A DNA stretch of 64,000 nucleotides from Fratercula arctica (GCA_947846985.1 CANTUZ010000001.1:182232955-182296954); one strand, 5' to 3'; counted from the first letter of the stretch, positions 1-12,100 are shown. A program made the numbers and translations. The notes: generated by a model not told the origin, from the letters alone.

Positions 1-140
1 ATAGATTATTGTCCTTGTAGTAGTCAAATAACCTTAGAATCCTTTATGAGTTTGGGAGTACAGTGCATAATTCCTAAAATAAAATGTATGTTTTATTTTT
101 AAAAAAGTTATTTCGCTTAACTTTTTAAATGTCTTATCAG

Positions 141-194
141 GTTCATGTAGTCACTGCTCCAGAAGGGTCAGCTAACAAATACTGTATAAACCAA
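141..194 (+). CDS. PUS7L: PUS7L, penultimate coding exon (54 nt)
   Basis: This small internal exon encodes 18 residues, VHVVTAPEGSANKYCINQ. It is preceded by a pyrimidine-containing acceptor ending in ATCAG at 136-140 and followed by a consensus donor GTAAGT at 195-200. Both junctions fall between codons (phase 0), so it joins in frame to the exon starting at 828. The order 'hydrophobic VHVVT strand, short insert, then VVLP' fits the C-terminal part of the TruD-type catalytic domain of PUS7-like pseudouridine synthases. The exon is too short to identify alone. The call rests on the splice sites, the frame match and the much clearer last exon. The 140 bases before it are AT-rich intron with no further exon visible. 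Confidence 0.8.
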
Positions 195-827
195 GTAAGT
201 CTGTATGAAAAATTTTGTGTTGTTGATCTCTTTATTCGATTAAAATATTTTGTTTTAAAAATAATGTGATTAACTAGTGCAGTCTTTTTCCTTGCCAGAA
301 TGCACATTAAAGAAAACACATGTGAACTAATCTCCACTCTCATAAAAAACAGGAGGAAAGAATATTTACTTTGTAATGGAAATAAATACAGTGTCATTTG
401 CAGTATGGCAATATTTATCTTGAAGCTGAATGTAAATACTTTGAAATTTTTTTCAGTCTACTGGGAAAAACAGTCAAGAGCAGTTAATGTTCTCATTTTT
501 GAAGGTTCAGAGTGCACAGTTATGAAGTCTTACATAGGCAACTTAATGTCTTTACCTCTGTATGTTTCCCAACAAGGAAGGAAATTCATGTTAGTATATT
601 ACTAATTTGTTTTAGGAATCCTGATGCAATGATTATTTTTTCTGCTTTAATTACATCCCAGATACCTGCCTTGCACAGCTTTATTTCACAAGAGAAGTTG
701 TTGTTTTAATATTTCAGGCCCCAAACCACAAGATTTAGACACATTTAAATTTGTAATCACATTTATTCAAAGAGGAATTGGTGGGCTTTATTTCAAATGT
801 GTTTGTTGTTCTGTTGTTTCTTTGAAG
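195..827 (+). other. PUS7L: last intron of PUS7L
   Basis: This is a phase-0 intron of 633 bp, with GTAAGT at the 5' end and TTTGAAG at the 3' end after a T-rich tract from about 800. It is AT-rich. The open frames inside it at 300-709 show no family features and lack splice-site support, so I take them as chance. Confidence 0.75.
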
Positions 828-1151
828 GTGGTTCTTCCAATGGTGGGACATAGTATCAAGTATCCCAGTAATAAAGTTGGACAATGGTACCATGAAAGGC
901 TTTCTAAGGATGAGCTGCAGATGTGCAAATTCAGAGTGTCTCCATTACAGCTGAATATACCTGGATGCTACAGACCCATTTTGAAAAATGTTCAGAATCT
1001 GTCATATTTTTTGGAAGGTAGTGAAAAAGGAATTGAAATTGAAGACAACCATCTGAATGAATCAAAAGTCTCACTTCATATGTCATTTGACCTTGATCCT
1101 TCATGTTATGCAACAGTCTGTCTGAGAGAAATAATGAAATGTGACTTATAA
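828..1151 (+). CDS. PUS7L: PUS7L, last coding exon (pseudouridylate synthase 7-like, C-terminus)
   Basis: The gene product belongs to the TruD family, whose members isomerise uridine to pseudouridine in RNA. This exon encodes the last 107 residues and ends at TAA 1149-1151. It begins VVLPMVGHSIKYPSNKVGQW, where VVLP followed by G-x-S-x-x-YP and a VGQWYH motif is what I recognise from the end of the PUS7L catalytic domain. It continues through a FRV...LNIPGCYR segment and finishes with a SFDLDPSCYATVCLREIMK stretch, the typical family C-terminus. The catalytic aspartate lies in upstream exons outside the window. The acceptor AG is at 826-827. Placement next to ADAMTS20, as in mammals, supports the call over the paralogue PUS7. 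No frameshift or premature stop is seen. I recognised the protein by eye, without alignment. Confidence 0.88.
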   Translation: MVLPMVGHSIKYPSNKVGQWYHERLSKDELQMCKFRVSPLQLNIPGCYRPILKNVQNLSYFLEGSEKGIEIEDNHLNESKVSLHMSFDLDPSCYATVCLREIMKCDL

Positions 1152-1390
1152 GATTCCAGTTAATGAAAGATTGCAAGAATGTTATACAATGGTGATATTT
1201 TATGTATAATGCCAAGAAAATACGGGAGAATAACAGGTTCAAGCCAGAAACAGGAAAATTTTGTAGACTGAGCATTCATACTGATTGGGAAGAAAACCTG
1301 CCAAAACCCTTTGGAATGTTCCAAAAACATTCTAAACCCTAAATGCAAACCCTTGGATGCATTGGAATAAAGCTATGTGTTATGCCAGGC
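1152..1390 (+). other. PUS7L: PUS7L 3' UTR with candidate poly(A) signal
   Basis: The sequence after the stop codon is AT-rich and unconstrained. A canonical AATAAA lies at 1366-1371, 215 nt past the stop, and would end the transcript near 1385-1395. A weaker ATTAAA at 1664-1669 could be a distal alternative. Which one is used cannot be decided from sequence. Confidence 0.55.
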
Positions 1391-2039
1391 AGGTTTAACA
1401 GAATTTAAAGAAGCCATGGACTGCAAGCATGAATTTCATATTTGCATAGACATCTGACTTGCAAAGTTAAATCCTGGAAAAATATTTGCAGCAAACAAAT
1501 GTATTTTTTATTTCATAATATTTTTTTTTAAAAAAATGGTTTATACTAAATGCTGTTCAAGCAATAATGTTACAAGTTTGCAGCCTGCAAGTATCTAACT
1601 GAAAAGTTGCTGTACTGAGGTTCACTAAATGTATCATGTTTTTGTTGCATTCAGGCACCAAATATTAAAAGGTAAAAGTCCTGAGTCAACAGCAACAAGT
1701 CATCTGATACTTTATCAAACATTTGATGAATCCCTCAACTGAAGTTAATGCTAAGGATTCCAGGATTAAGTAGTGCATAGTCATTAGTTAGTGCCTGTTC
1801 AAGTAAGCTCATCAAGCTGAGGTGAGTAATTAATGTAACTGCAAAACCATTTATAAAAAACCAAACACCTGTTTTATTGTTCACAGGATGCAGACTTTAT
1901 CCCTGTTACTGTAAAGCCTTATGGTGGCAAAAAAATGTTAATGGAACTGTCCGTGGAAAAAAGCTTTTATATTTTTTTCTTAATTAAAAAACCCAAACAG
2001 TTAACTGTGATAAAATGAGTGGATTCATGGGAAAGGGGA
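1391..2039. other. intergenic, AT-rich, no gene seen
   Basis: This is unique-looking AT-rich DNA between the PUS7L 3' end and a CR1 copy, with a short T/A-rich stretch near 1,520. I see no open frame, RNA gene or repeat of note apart from the alternative poly(A) motif at 1664-1669. Confidence 0.6.
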
Positions 2040-3165
2040 GAGCAGAAAATGTCATTTACCTTGACTTTAGCAAGGCTTTTGGCACTGTCCCACAATACTC
2101 TTGAAACCAAATTAGCACATTATGGTCTGGATCGGTGGACAACCAGATGGGTAAAAAAGTAATTGGATGAGGCTTGGAGAGTAGTGGTTAATGGGTCATA
2201 CTGTACATGGAGTGAGCACAACTGGAGTCTCTCCTGCGTCCCGTCCTGTTTGATGTTTTTGTCAGCGGTCTGGAGGAGGGGATGGAGATCACCCTCATCA
2301 AATTTGCAGATGACACCAAATTAAGGGAACAAATGGGTACTCTGGAGGATCAGGCTGCCATTCAGGGCAACCTAAATATGCTGGTGGAACAGGCCAACAG
2401 GAACATTATGACATTTAGCAAGGACAAATGCAAAGTGCTACCCGTAGGAAGGAAGCACCCCTGTAGCAGCCCAGGCTGGGGAGGGACAGGCTTGGGAGCA
2501 GCTCTGCGGCAATGGCCCTGGTGTCCCAGTGGGCAGTTGAACATGGACCAGCCGTGTGCCTTGGCAGCAAGGATGACCAGCAGCCTCCTGGGTGTGTTAT
2601 CAAGGACACAGCCAGTAGATCAAGGGAAGGGATTATATCTCATTTTTCATCACTTGTTAGGCCACATTTAACTTCTACATCCAGTTTTGATCCCCAGCAC
2701 AAGAAAGGCATAAAAAACTGGAGCAAGTTCAGCAAAGGGCCTCCAGGCTATCTGGGGACTGGAGCACTTGCCATTTGATGAGATGCTGAAGGAACTGGGA
2801 TGCTTCAACCTGGAGAAGAGACAGCTTGGAGGGGAACTAACTGCAGCTCCCCAGTACCTATGGGGAGGTTAGCAAGAAGATAGAGCCAGGCTCTTTGTAG
2901 TGGTGCACAGCAGGAGAAAAAGAGACAATATGCATAAATTGAAATGTGAGATTCAGATTGGTTAAAAGGAAATACTTTACTCCTGTGAGGACAGTCAGGC
3001 AGTGGAACAGGCTCCCCAGAGGCTGTGCAGTCTCCATCTGAGGAGTTTTCCAAAACCCAGTGGGATAAAGCCCTAAGCAACCTGGTCTGAGCTCAGAGGC
3101 AACCCTGCTTGTGGAGGCAGTTGGACTAGAAGCCAGAGACCTCTTTCAAGGTGGATTACCCTGTT
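2040..3165 (+). mobile_element. degraded CR1 LINE, sense orientation, with reverse transcriptase remnants
   Basis: This is a non-LTR retrotransposon fragment reading rightwards. Near 2,050-2,090 one frame gives a DFSKAF-GTV segment, matching the first conserved motif of the CR1 reverse transcriptase palm. At 2,303-2,320 another open frame gives FADDTK, the catalytic FADD box. Downstream sequence follows the usual CR1 order (EQVQQR..., 'LGCFNLEKRQLGGELTAAP', then a PREV-type tail), but only in pieces and in different frames. Stops and indels break it throughout, so it is dead. It ends near 3,165 at a diverged version of the CR1 3' end. Of the full element only the C-terminal part of ORF2 is left, as is usual for 5'-truncated CR1. 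It is older than the copies at 7,385 and 58,403. Confidence 0.85.
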
Positions 3166-6010
3166 ATCCTAAACAGAGTATTGCAAGTGTTTATTCAATC
3201 TGTAGATGGCAGCATGACTTAAAACTAAAATGGAAAACCCGACTCATTTTTCCTGAGAGGGAATTAATAATATAAATCGAACTGTTTGTGGCATCAGTCT
3301 TTCAGTTGTTGCTAACAGCTGAGTAAGATAAATCTCCCAAGGCTGATAAAAAGACCTAGAATTACAGGAGTAGGAAAAATAGAAATATAATTCACGTGAT
3401 TTCCATGCTTGTATAAAACTGTGTAGCAATGAAGGATACAGATAATTCACTGCCCTAAATAAGAGGATTACTCTGTAAGTCTGTATAAGTAATTCAAAAT
3501 TTGACCCTTAGCTTTTATATGGGAAAATAGACTGTCATGCAAACAATAGCTACAGAGCCCCTGTAGGCACCTTGCAATATTTGCTCTATTGCAGTGCTTA
3601 CTCTACAACTCAAGTTTATGGTATGCAGCCAAACTGATTGAAAAATCCATTTCCCTGCCACAACCCGTCTGAGACAGCTTTGTTCCTGTCTTTGCTTTTC
3701 AGTATCACCCCTTCTGTCTTCCACCTGCCCTTAAAAATACCCCTCTTCTGGAAAATTATTTTTAACTCAAGTCATTTTGGTACAGCACAGCTCAAAAAAA
3801 GAGTTGTCCTGTCACCACTGACATGGTAAAGTGCTCCAGAGCAGACAGGGAGCTGCATGCAGTTACAATGACCAGAAGAAATAAATGAGCCCTGAAGTTC
3901 CATTTAAAGACGCTATTGAGGTAGTCTTCAATGTGGTTCAAAATGGCCTTGAAAACCATCTAATCGCATACAAGATTTGAATACATAAAGTATTAAAAGT
4001 TGAGCCTTGATCTGGTAAAACACAGAAGGTCAGATTAAAAGGTTTTTGACTGAAAGGCATGCTATTTTAAAATAAAAGATCAGAAGATGGTGCTAAAGGA
4101 GTTTCCCTATAATCATTTAGGCTCATTTGTCAGCACTTCTATTGAACACTAAAGGGACTAATCTTCTTAAGCAAATCATTCTTTCAGCAACTTTAAGGTG
4201 AAAGAGCTAATTATGTGTGTCCATGGGTTAAATTCTTATAGTAGAAATGTTCTACTAGGGAAAAGTCAGATTAGCTATTCGAGTGTTCATATGGTAAACA
4301 TCCTTCTTTTTTCAGTGAGCATTTATTTGTAGTTCATTCTCTTAATCTTAGCAGATATTTTGCAGGATTACGTACGTGAACAGTTGAATTCAGAGCATTT
4401 TGTATGAGTGCAACACTCAGCTCCATAAGTATAATCTGCATAAGCAAAACATCTGTGCCCCTGCATTTAGAAAAGAAGATAATAATTGTGCACCGATCTG
4501 AGTTTAAGGAAAAGATTGATGTGTTAGTCATCTCTCATTTTACTAAGTACTTCTGTTGCTACCATCCTTTGCTGATAAGCCTTAAAGCACTTTGCTAATA
4601 CTAATGAAGACAGGTCTCTGATTCTGTTTCTAACAAAAGGGGTTTTAAGTTCAATGGCCAGTTGATTTTTTCAACACAGATGATAGATAATCGGGCATTT
4701 GAATGGGAAAATGCAAATGTTCTTAATCTGTGAAATCCTGTTACTTGTAATTCATTACAAATTTGGCAACTAGTATTAACCTCAGTGAGAATGTACAAAT
4801 TCTCAGATCTTTCAGAATGAGATGGCTTAAAATTACATTCCTATGGTAAAGGCAGTTCAGAAGCCAGGTATATGTGTGATTATTGGCCCAGCTCACTCAT
4901 TAAAGCTCCATTAACTCCTCTCTTAGTGTCAGTGCCTGTCAGCTGGGGATTTGACCTCTTACACCCAGCTGATGAGCACAAACCTCTTTTCCTTTCTCTT
5001 GCAGAACTTCTGCCCATAATAAAAGCCCAAGGCAACAAGTTGAGAAACTATTAACACTTTGCTGTCTTTCAGTCTGCAGTCAAGCCTTGCAGCCCACTGG
5101 TTCAGACCTAGATTTCTTTTAGAGGAAATGAAACCAGAAAGTAAGCTCCAGCTGCATGCCAAGCACACTCTGCATCCAAATGGAGAAACAAGGATCCAAA
5201 CAAGAGGCTGATCATTTGGAGAGCTTCAAACCCTATACATGGGTGTGTTGTATTGTGGAGCCTAGACACCGTTTAGCCCAATGTAAAACCACTGAACTGT
5301 GTGTTGTGTAAGTACAGGGGCTTCAATGATCCAGTACGTTCATCTGTTTCTGTCACACCAAAAAGTTTGCTTATGTAGACATTGCCTGAGAATGTTGTGT
5401 TTGCAAGGAAAGCAGAATCGATGAAGTCAGGTGTTTGCACCATCTGAAGTTACTTTATTCTGCTTAGCAGAAGTCAGAATCTTATATTACAGCACTTTAA
5501 ATGTGTTCTCAGTTTATACACAAATGCTCCTACCTGCTTAGAACAGTAAGGTTTTTAATTAGCTTTAGAAATGACTGATTTTAAAAAAATATTCTATCTG
5601 TCTTTCAGAATGTTCCTACACTTAAAAACCCAGGACACCTTCTCCTACCCCCAGCAAAAGGCACTTTGTCTTTTTGTCTTCACATCTCTACTGAAATCAT
5701 TAATATCCGTGTTGAGCTCATAAGCCAAATTTGGGAACTCTGCATAAAAAGAACTGTAATAATACATGGCCAAACCATTCACTTGTGAAAGTACAACAGG
5801 AACCATTTAGTGATTTTTGTATTGATATTATATAGAAACAAATACATGTAATTAAACTGGATTTGTATTTAGCGCTCGACTACTGCAATGGTTTGGATCA
5901 AGACTCAGTCTTGTACCTGATCCTATCTGCAACAGTTCCTGTAGGTGGGTATGTAGGAAAGAGTAAAGCAAGGGAAGCATATCTGATACTTTTCCTCTAA
6001 CTATTTTCAG
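3166..6010. other. intergenic, no gene seen
   Basis: This is AT-rich sequence without recognisable coding content. The open frames here are all under 75 codons, overlap on both strands and show no domain. I see no tRNA, no clear LTR and no long simple repeat. Confidence 0.55.
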
Positions 6011-6152
6011 TTCAAGCAATTTCCTGAGCCTGAGTGTTTTTGCTATTTAATAACTCCCAATGGATTTCTTTTCAAAGTATTTCTAATCTTCCCTTGAATA
6101 TGTTGACCTTTTCTCAGAGTTCCATGTTTGCTACCTGTTGTATGAAGATCCA

Positions 6153-6187
<35 letters not shown>

Positions 6188-7105
6188 TGCCTACTTCTGA
6201 CTTCATTTGATGATCCTTGGCTTTTGTATTACAATACAAGGCATAGTAAATACTTAATCCCTATCCATCCTCTTGGTACCCAGCTGTTTGTATGCTTCCT
6301 GTATGTATCCCCCAAATCAGTTGCTTACCACAACTGAGCAGCTATGCAGTCTCTGCTCCTTATCATACTTGTCCTTCTGTGAGCTTTTCCTGGGTTTTAA
6401 TATACCCTTTTAGAGTTGAGGGATCTAGAACTGCACACAGTTCCGTATTTATACCACGGTTTCTCCACTGACATAGTGATGTTTGTTTTCTTCTGTACCT
6501 CTCCTAATATGTGATTTCTTTTTTGACACACTCTTCTTCCTTATGCATTGAAGCAGTTTATTCCACCCCAGAGTGGGTATTTCTCCCCAGAGTCAGGTGA
6601 AAGCTCATGATTTCATGTGTGAAATTGGGATTTGTTTTGTCTGTGCGTCACTTTGCATGTGTCTACACTCCAAATTTCATTTGCCATAGTATTCCCCTGT
6701 CATTAGCATCATAAGGATTTTCTGCAGTTCTTCACGCTCTACCCTTATCTCTGTTACCCTGAGTAAGTCAGTATCATCATCAGTCTCAGTCACCTCTGTG
6801 CTCCACCCCTTAACGCACGACTGCATTCCAGGGCCCCCCTTATGCAGTGACTGCTTAGAGGTGCTTGGTGACAGACTTTGTCAAGTGACTTCTGGGAGCT
6901 CAAGTGCCCCATCTCCACTGCAGCAGGCATTTCCATGCAGCTCTTAACCTCTTCACAGAACTCCAAGGAGACTGTAAGGCAACGTACAGAAGCCATGTCA
7001 GCTCTTCCCCAGTAGGTCAAAATACTTAAGCGTCCACTACGTCTATCCTGTAATAGATTCACCCCTTACAGTTCTCTGGCTTACAGGCTTGCACCTCCTC
7101 TCACT
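6011..7105 (-). mobile_element. ancient CR1-group LINE fragment, antisense
   Basis: The + strand follows, with many substitutions and gaps, the antisense of an old CR1-type LINE common in reptiles and birds. Recognisable blocks in order are: a 'CCAATGGATTTC' block near 6,059; the 'TGTATGAAGATCCAC' block at 6,140; 'CTTCATTTGATGATCC' at 6,201; 'AGAACTGCACACAG' at 6,426; a 'CTAATATGTGATTTCTTTTTTGAC' type block near 6,505; and 'GACTTTGTCAAGTGACTTCTG' / 'TCAGCTCTTCCCCAGTAGG' near 6,870-7,015. No long frame survives. The T28 run at 6,155-6,182 sits inside this copy where the relatives have only a short T-rich stretch. The family assignment is from memory of the consensus. The exact subfamily is uncertain. 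Confidence 0.72.
6155..6182. repeat. poly-T run (T28)
   Basis: This is an uninterrupted run of 28 T. It interrupts the ancient LINE at 6,011-7,105 and looks like expansion of a pre-existing T-rich stretch. The length may be unreliable in the assembly. Confidence 0.9.
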
Positions 7106-7384
7106 TTTTCATCCCCTTCATACAGTATATAATTTACAGTTATATAATTAAGTAGCTTAGATATCTATTATATTATAGAATAACTGCAGAAAATGCATAC
7201 TGTTGTTACCAGTAATCTGAAATTGAGTTGAAGGTATGAGAAATACACTGAAGAAGGCATGCCAGCTTAGAGTCTATTTTAGCCTTGTTAAAATGCTCGT
7301 GGGTTTTGAAAGATCTTGGTTTGGATCTGTACTCTGCTCAGTTCAAAGCAGAAATATGAATCTATATTTCATCATAGCCTCTTT
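7106..7384. other. intergenic, AT-rich
   Basis: This short spacer lies between two LINE copies. It contains an AT-rich, partly palindromic tract at about 7,125-7,185. Nothing coding is seen. Confidence 0.55.
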
Positions 7385-7905
7385 ACAGAATCACAGAGTG
7401 ATAGGGGTTGGAAGGGACCTCTGGAGATCATCTAGTCCAACCCCCCTGCCAGAGCAGGGTCACCTAGAGCAGGTTGCACAGGATCGTGTCCAGGCGGGTT
7501 TTGAATGTCTCCAGAGACGGAGACTCCACCACCTCTCTGGGCAGCCTGTGCCAGTGCTCTGCCACCCTCAAAGTAAAGAAGTTCCTCCTCATGTTTAGAT
7601 GGAACTTTCTATGTTCATGTTTGTGCCCATTACCTCTTGTCCTGTCACTGGGCACCACTGAAAAGAGCCTGGCCCCATCTTCCTGACACCCACCCCTTAA
7701 GTATTTATAAGCATTGATAAGATCCCCCCTCAGTCGTCTTTTTTCCAGACTGAAGAGACCCAAATCCTTCAGCCTTTCTTCATAAGACAGGTGTTCCAAA
7801 CCTCTAATCATCTTTGTACCCCTTTGCTGTCCCCTCTCCAGCAGTTCCCTGTCGTTGAACTGAGGAGCCCAGAACTGGACACAGTAAAACAATTTAACCA
7901 CATTT
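7385..7905 (-). mobile_element. avian CR1 LINE 3' portion, antisense, with an open ORF2 tail
   Basis: On the + strand the copy opens with CAGAATCACAGAGTGAT and GGGGTTGGAAGGGACCTC, the reverse complement of the avian CR1 3' end. On the minus strand 7,464-7,901 is one uninterrupted frame of 145 codons. It reads through the CR1 ORF2 C-terminus with blocks such as [52 protein letters not shown] and [17 protein letters not shown]. There is no reverse transcriptase core, so it is 5'-truncated and cannot move itself. The lack of stops suggests a younger insertion than the copy at 2,040. Whether the truncated ORF is ever expressed is unknown, and I assume it is not. Confidence 0.92.
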
Positions 7906-9065
7906 GTGGCCTCTAAAAGTAACTGTTAATGAAGGTGGTGCCAAAGTATGAGATTTTCAACTGAAAGTAAGAGAAAGACTTTCTTGAAGTTTGAATATGG
8001 GAGACAAAAGGTCACATTCTAGTTCAGGTGGAAAAGACTTTGTGTGCTGTAATCACCAGATTATTCTGCAACAAGAGACTGACACAGCTGCATGCCCGTG
8101 CTAAGGGTTTCCGGCCCTAGTGGTGAGATATGGGAAAGATTGTTCCTAATGAGAATCTTGCCTTCTGAGCATCAGAGGTTTGGGATGGGAAAACAAAGAA
8201 ATATTTAGTTCTGTTCCTATGTGCTCAGCAGCAGAAATGAGCTAGTGAAGGAATTCGGACTCCTCAAGGATTTGCACATGCTAAGAAGTAGGACATTTGA
8301 GTATATCGCTAATACCTAACCACTGCTGAGAACCTTAGAGGCAACACTTCATAGAAAATCAAGCTAAGCACCTAAATCAACTGTCAGTTTTCAAAGTTTG
8401 GCCTATAAATTTGCGCTTAACTACATCAGTTAAGGATGCATTTTTTTAATCCTGAATTTATACTTAAAGGTCTGATACAACATGCCAAAACTCGTAGAAT
8501 TGCCCCCTGGAGCAATGCACACGCTCCCTTTCCTTCCTCATTGCAGGTTAAATGACTGGTGAAGGTGATACCTACCTCTATCCTAACCTGCCAGTGGATT
8601 CATCAGGTGCTGTGTAAAGCCAGGCATTTCTGTTCAAGTCATTAGCATCTTCCCTGGGATATGGAGCCCAGCTGACAACCATCCCACGAAGGCAGCTAAA
8701 AAGGTATGATTTTTTTCCTGTGGGAAAGGAGTTTCAGGAAGGAGACATGGAGCCCTTCTGCTAGGAATAAGAATGTGCTTTGGATTCAGTGCTGGATCTG
8801 CCTACAGCCCTGAATGCTCCTGACCCTCCCCAGGCTGGGGTTCCCCCCACGCTGCCCGTGGCCATCTCCAGGGAAGTGCTGGATGCCTGGGGCTGGGGCT
8901 GCCCCAGTGCCCCAGCTGCCCTGCTCCTGGCTGGGGTGGTAGAATGGGCTCTGGCCATGGCATGGCTGCCTGACAGAACCTCTCATTCAAAAAATTTTCT
9001 CCCTCAAAAAAACTCTGGTTGCAGCACGCATCATTTATATGATACATGCTGCAAACAGACTGTAT
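7906..9065. other. intergenic with a GC-rich patch at about 8,790-8,970
   Basis: This is mostly AT-rich unique DNA. From about 8,790 to 8,970 the sequence becomes GC-rich but CpG-poor, with repeated CTGGGGCTGG / CCCCAG-type words. Open frames of 65-104 codons on both strands there reflect this composition and show no domain. See the finding on the A22 run at 9,166 for a possible link. Confidence 0.45.
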
Positions 9066-9148
9066 AATTAATCCCAACACTTCCTTTGTAAAGCCACTTT
9101 CTTTTACACCTTGCAAATAATGCTTGTTAGCTAAATGGTTGACAAATT

Positions 9149-9187
9149 ATTAAACTGTGTTACCCAAAAAAAAAAAAAAAAAAAAAA
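9149..9187 (+). repeat. ATTAAA signal followed by A22 run
   Basis: A perfect ATTAAA at 9,149-9,154 is followed 11 nt later by 22 A at 9,166-9,187. That spacing is what the 3' end of a polyadenylated transcript would leave after reverse transcription. I could not find a convincing target-site duplication or identify a parent gene in the preceding 400 bases. A chance A-run is equally possible. Confidence 0.5.
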
Positions 9188-12100
9188 TCCTGGAAAACTA
9201 CAGGGCAGAGTTCACAATCTCACACTGTTTGTAAGCCCTAATTCTTGACTAGACACCTGATACAGATAGTGCTTATCTCCTACCAGGGTGTCCAAGGCAA
9301 AAAGTAGTTTTCTGTTTCACAACATTTTCACAGAAGCACACACTCAGGCATTTTAGCAATGCCTCAAGCAGCCCACCAGTTACTTATTCTCCCAGAATAG
9401 CATATGATAGTGTATGATATATGTTATAATGTTACTGTACATGAACTCTCATCTATTTGTTTTTCCCACGTGGAAAAAAATCAGTATACTCCATCAAATT
9501 AAAAAGCTCTCTTAAAGACTGAGAGTTCTCTACCTCTCTTTGACTCAGACAGCCTCTCACAGACAAGCTGGGGAAGTACATGTCAAGACGGGTAAAACAG
9601 CATAAGATCGTTTTCTAGATGAAAAGGAAATTTTTGGGGTGGGTGCTTTCAACAACTGGTCTAAGAAATGTGTGAAGAAGAGATCCTTTTGGAGGCTGGG
9701 ATGACTGCTATATCAAAAGGGGCTACTGATAAGATTGATACTCTGCGGAGTGCCATTGGGAAAGGCAGGAATGGTGAGAGAGAGACAGTCTGAGAAGGAA
9801 ACAGTGCTTGTAAAAGAATGATATCGAGAAGTGAATAATAGGGGAGGAGAAAGTCAGTAAGACAGTAGGAGATAATGAATTAGACGGGCTTGTGTAAATT
9901 GGCATAGCCCTATTTAGCTCAATATTTCTCTGTACGTGAACAGCAGTTCAGAGTGTGACTTGTACCCACCATTGCCTTTGCTTGAAAAAAGGAAACCAGT
10001 TTCTGAAGTAGCAGTTCCGTTAGATCCTGGGGTAGAGTGCAGTAATGAAATCAACAGTACTTAGAAAAATATACTTACGGGCTTGACCTGATGCTGCCTT
10101 GCAATTTGTGCAGGCATTTACCCAAACCATTTACAAAACAGATGAGATTAGAGATAGTTTTGCAGCTGTGGCACAGGAGGGTGAGTGACTATGCAAGTCT
10201 GAAAATATGCCCTTGTGGGCACAGAAGTGACTGTCTGCAATCAGGACCTGGGGCAAATCCTTGTCAGCTTGACTGACAGGAGCCAGTTGAGATACTGCAG
10301 GGAATACACAGTGCAGTGGGGTGTGGGCTCTCAAGGAACACACTGATTAAAGGGCAGTTTAAAATAAAAGACAATCTAATGGAGGAAAAGCATGATTTTG
10401 GTCTATCTCACTGCAAGTGCAGCCCCAGTGTGATTATAGTATTCCCAGCTTCAAATGGACTCTATTTTATGCCACTTGTTTTCAAAAGAAGCCAAAGGTT
10501 GTATCATGCTGTTAATTTATAGCTGCTTTTTAGTACTTTTTAATCAGTAAATAGGAGGAAAACGTTATATCACACATTATAAAACACAACCTTCCCTCTT
10601 CTGTCCTCCTCACATGCATTTTTTAGTCTTTTAGTTAACAGTGACTTCGTCAGTTCACCTTCGAATTAAAGCCTTTACTCTGTCTTACGTGCTGAGAAGC
10701 ATCTCCATCATAGGAGCAGCAAATAACTCGTGCCCTACTAAGCTAAAAATGTGACCTTTTAATGTTAACCATTCCAGTCAGAGAACCTGCCATGCTCCCT
10801 CAACGTCCATCCCTGCCTACCCCTGCCCTAGGATTGCCATTCAGCTTTTGCGTAGCTGGGCTGGTATTTCTTTCCCATCTCACCGATATGGAAATGGCTG
10901 TGTAAAGTAAAACTGCAGGACAGAGGTTCAATTTCACAGTAGGGGCATAAGTTCAGAAAGTCACTGCCTCATTTTCTTACTGAGTTGAGCCCTTCAGCCC
11001 TTGAGAGCTCTCCAGTACAGGCTTCAGGGTGTCAGACACAGCAAGGGGAGACCCAAAAGCGCCCAGAGCTTGTCCTACTTGAATTTACACAACAAAGACC
11101 TTAACAAACATAAGAAAAATAAGCTTTCAGAAGGCTGGTATATTGGCTTTGGCAAAGCAGCTGGCCTACAGCTGATACTTTTTCTCTGAGGACCTTTGTG
11201 ATGCTGACTCTGTTCAGGAACTGTGAAGTGATTTGTCATCTTCAAAGGACAGGTTTGTCTTTAGTGCTTTTAAAGTTTAGTTGAGCAAACAGATGAAGTG
11301 CTGTTCCTAAAATGCAGTAAAAATTGGCACACTGTTCAAAATATAAAATATTCTAATGAATTGAAAAATGAGAATCAGGTGAATGTGAAAACTTTTCATC
11401 CTTGAAAACTTCTCCCTCCTGCCCCATATATTAAAGCAATGCAGATGTGGAAGGTAAATCCCTTACTGCGTGGGACAACTATGTTTTATGCTGTGGTCTC
11501 TTAAGCTAACATCAGGAAAGAATTGTAAAAATATTATATCAAAGACCTTTCTTTTGTCACATGCAATCTTGACTTTTTAACATTTTCTTCCAATGTTATA
11601 ATGCTGAGAAAGGATACATGAAAAGAACTGATTAGCATTTCTACTGTCAGAACTTCAGCTGTCTTCTGAAACACTGGTATTTACTAGTCCCTTTTATGTT
11701 CTCCATTGTAATGTATGAGCAATTTGCTGTGTCTTCTAACATTCCTGTTTTCAGACAGACAAATTGTGCAGGTGAAACAATTCATAATTCAGTTTATTAT
11801 AAGCATAATTGTCCATCCAAGGTAAAAACATCATGAGAAATTTGATTCTGTGATTTAAACTGCTTTTAGACATTAAACAGTAGATTTTCAGACTGTCATA
11901 TTTTTAACGAGCGAGTAAAGAACAAAACAGCATATTGTGCTGAGGTTCTTGATGAAAGACCATCATGTGGCTGTGTAGGAATGCTGAGGTAAAATCAGAG
12001 CCAGACAGACAAATTCACCAAAAGTATGTGTGTGGGAAGAGCATTTGATTTTATGTGCCACAGAGTCTAACCACAAAGGTTACAAGAGAGACCCACATAG

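Noticed and set aside
300..709. Open frames inside the last PUS7L intron
   Set aside because: They lack splice sites that fit the gene, and the exon pair 141-194 and 828-1151 already joins in frame.
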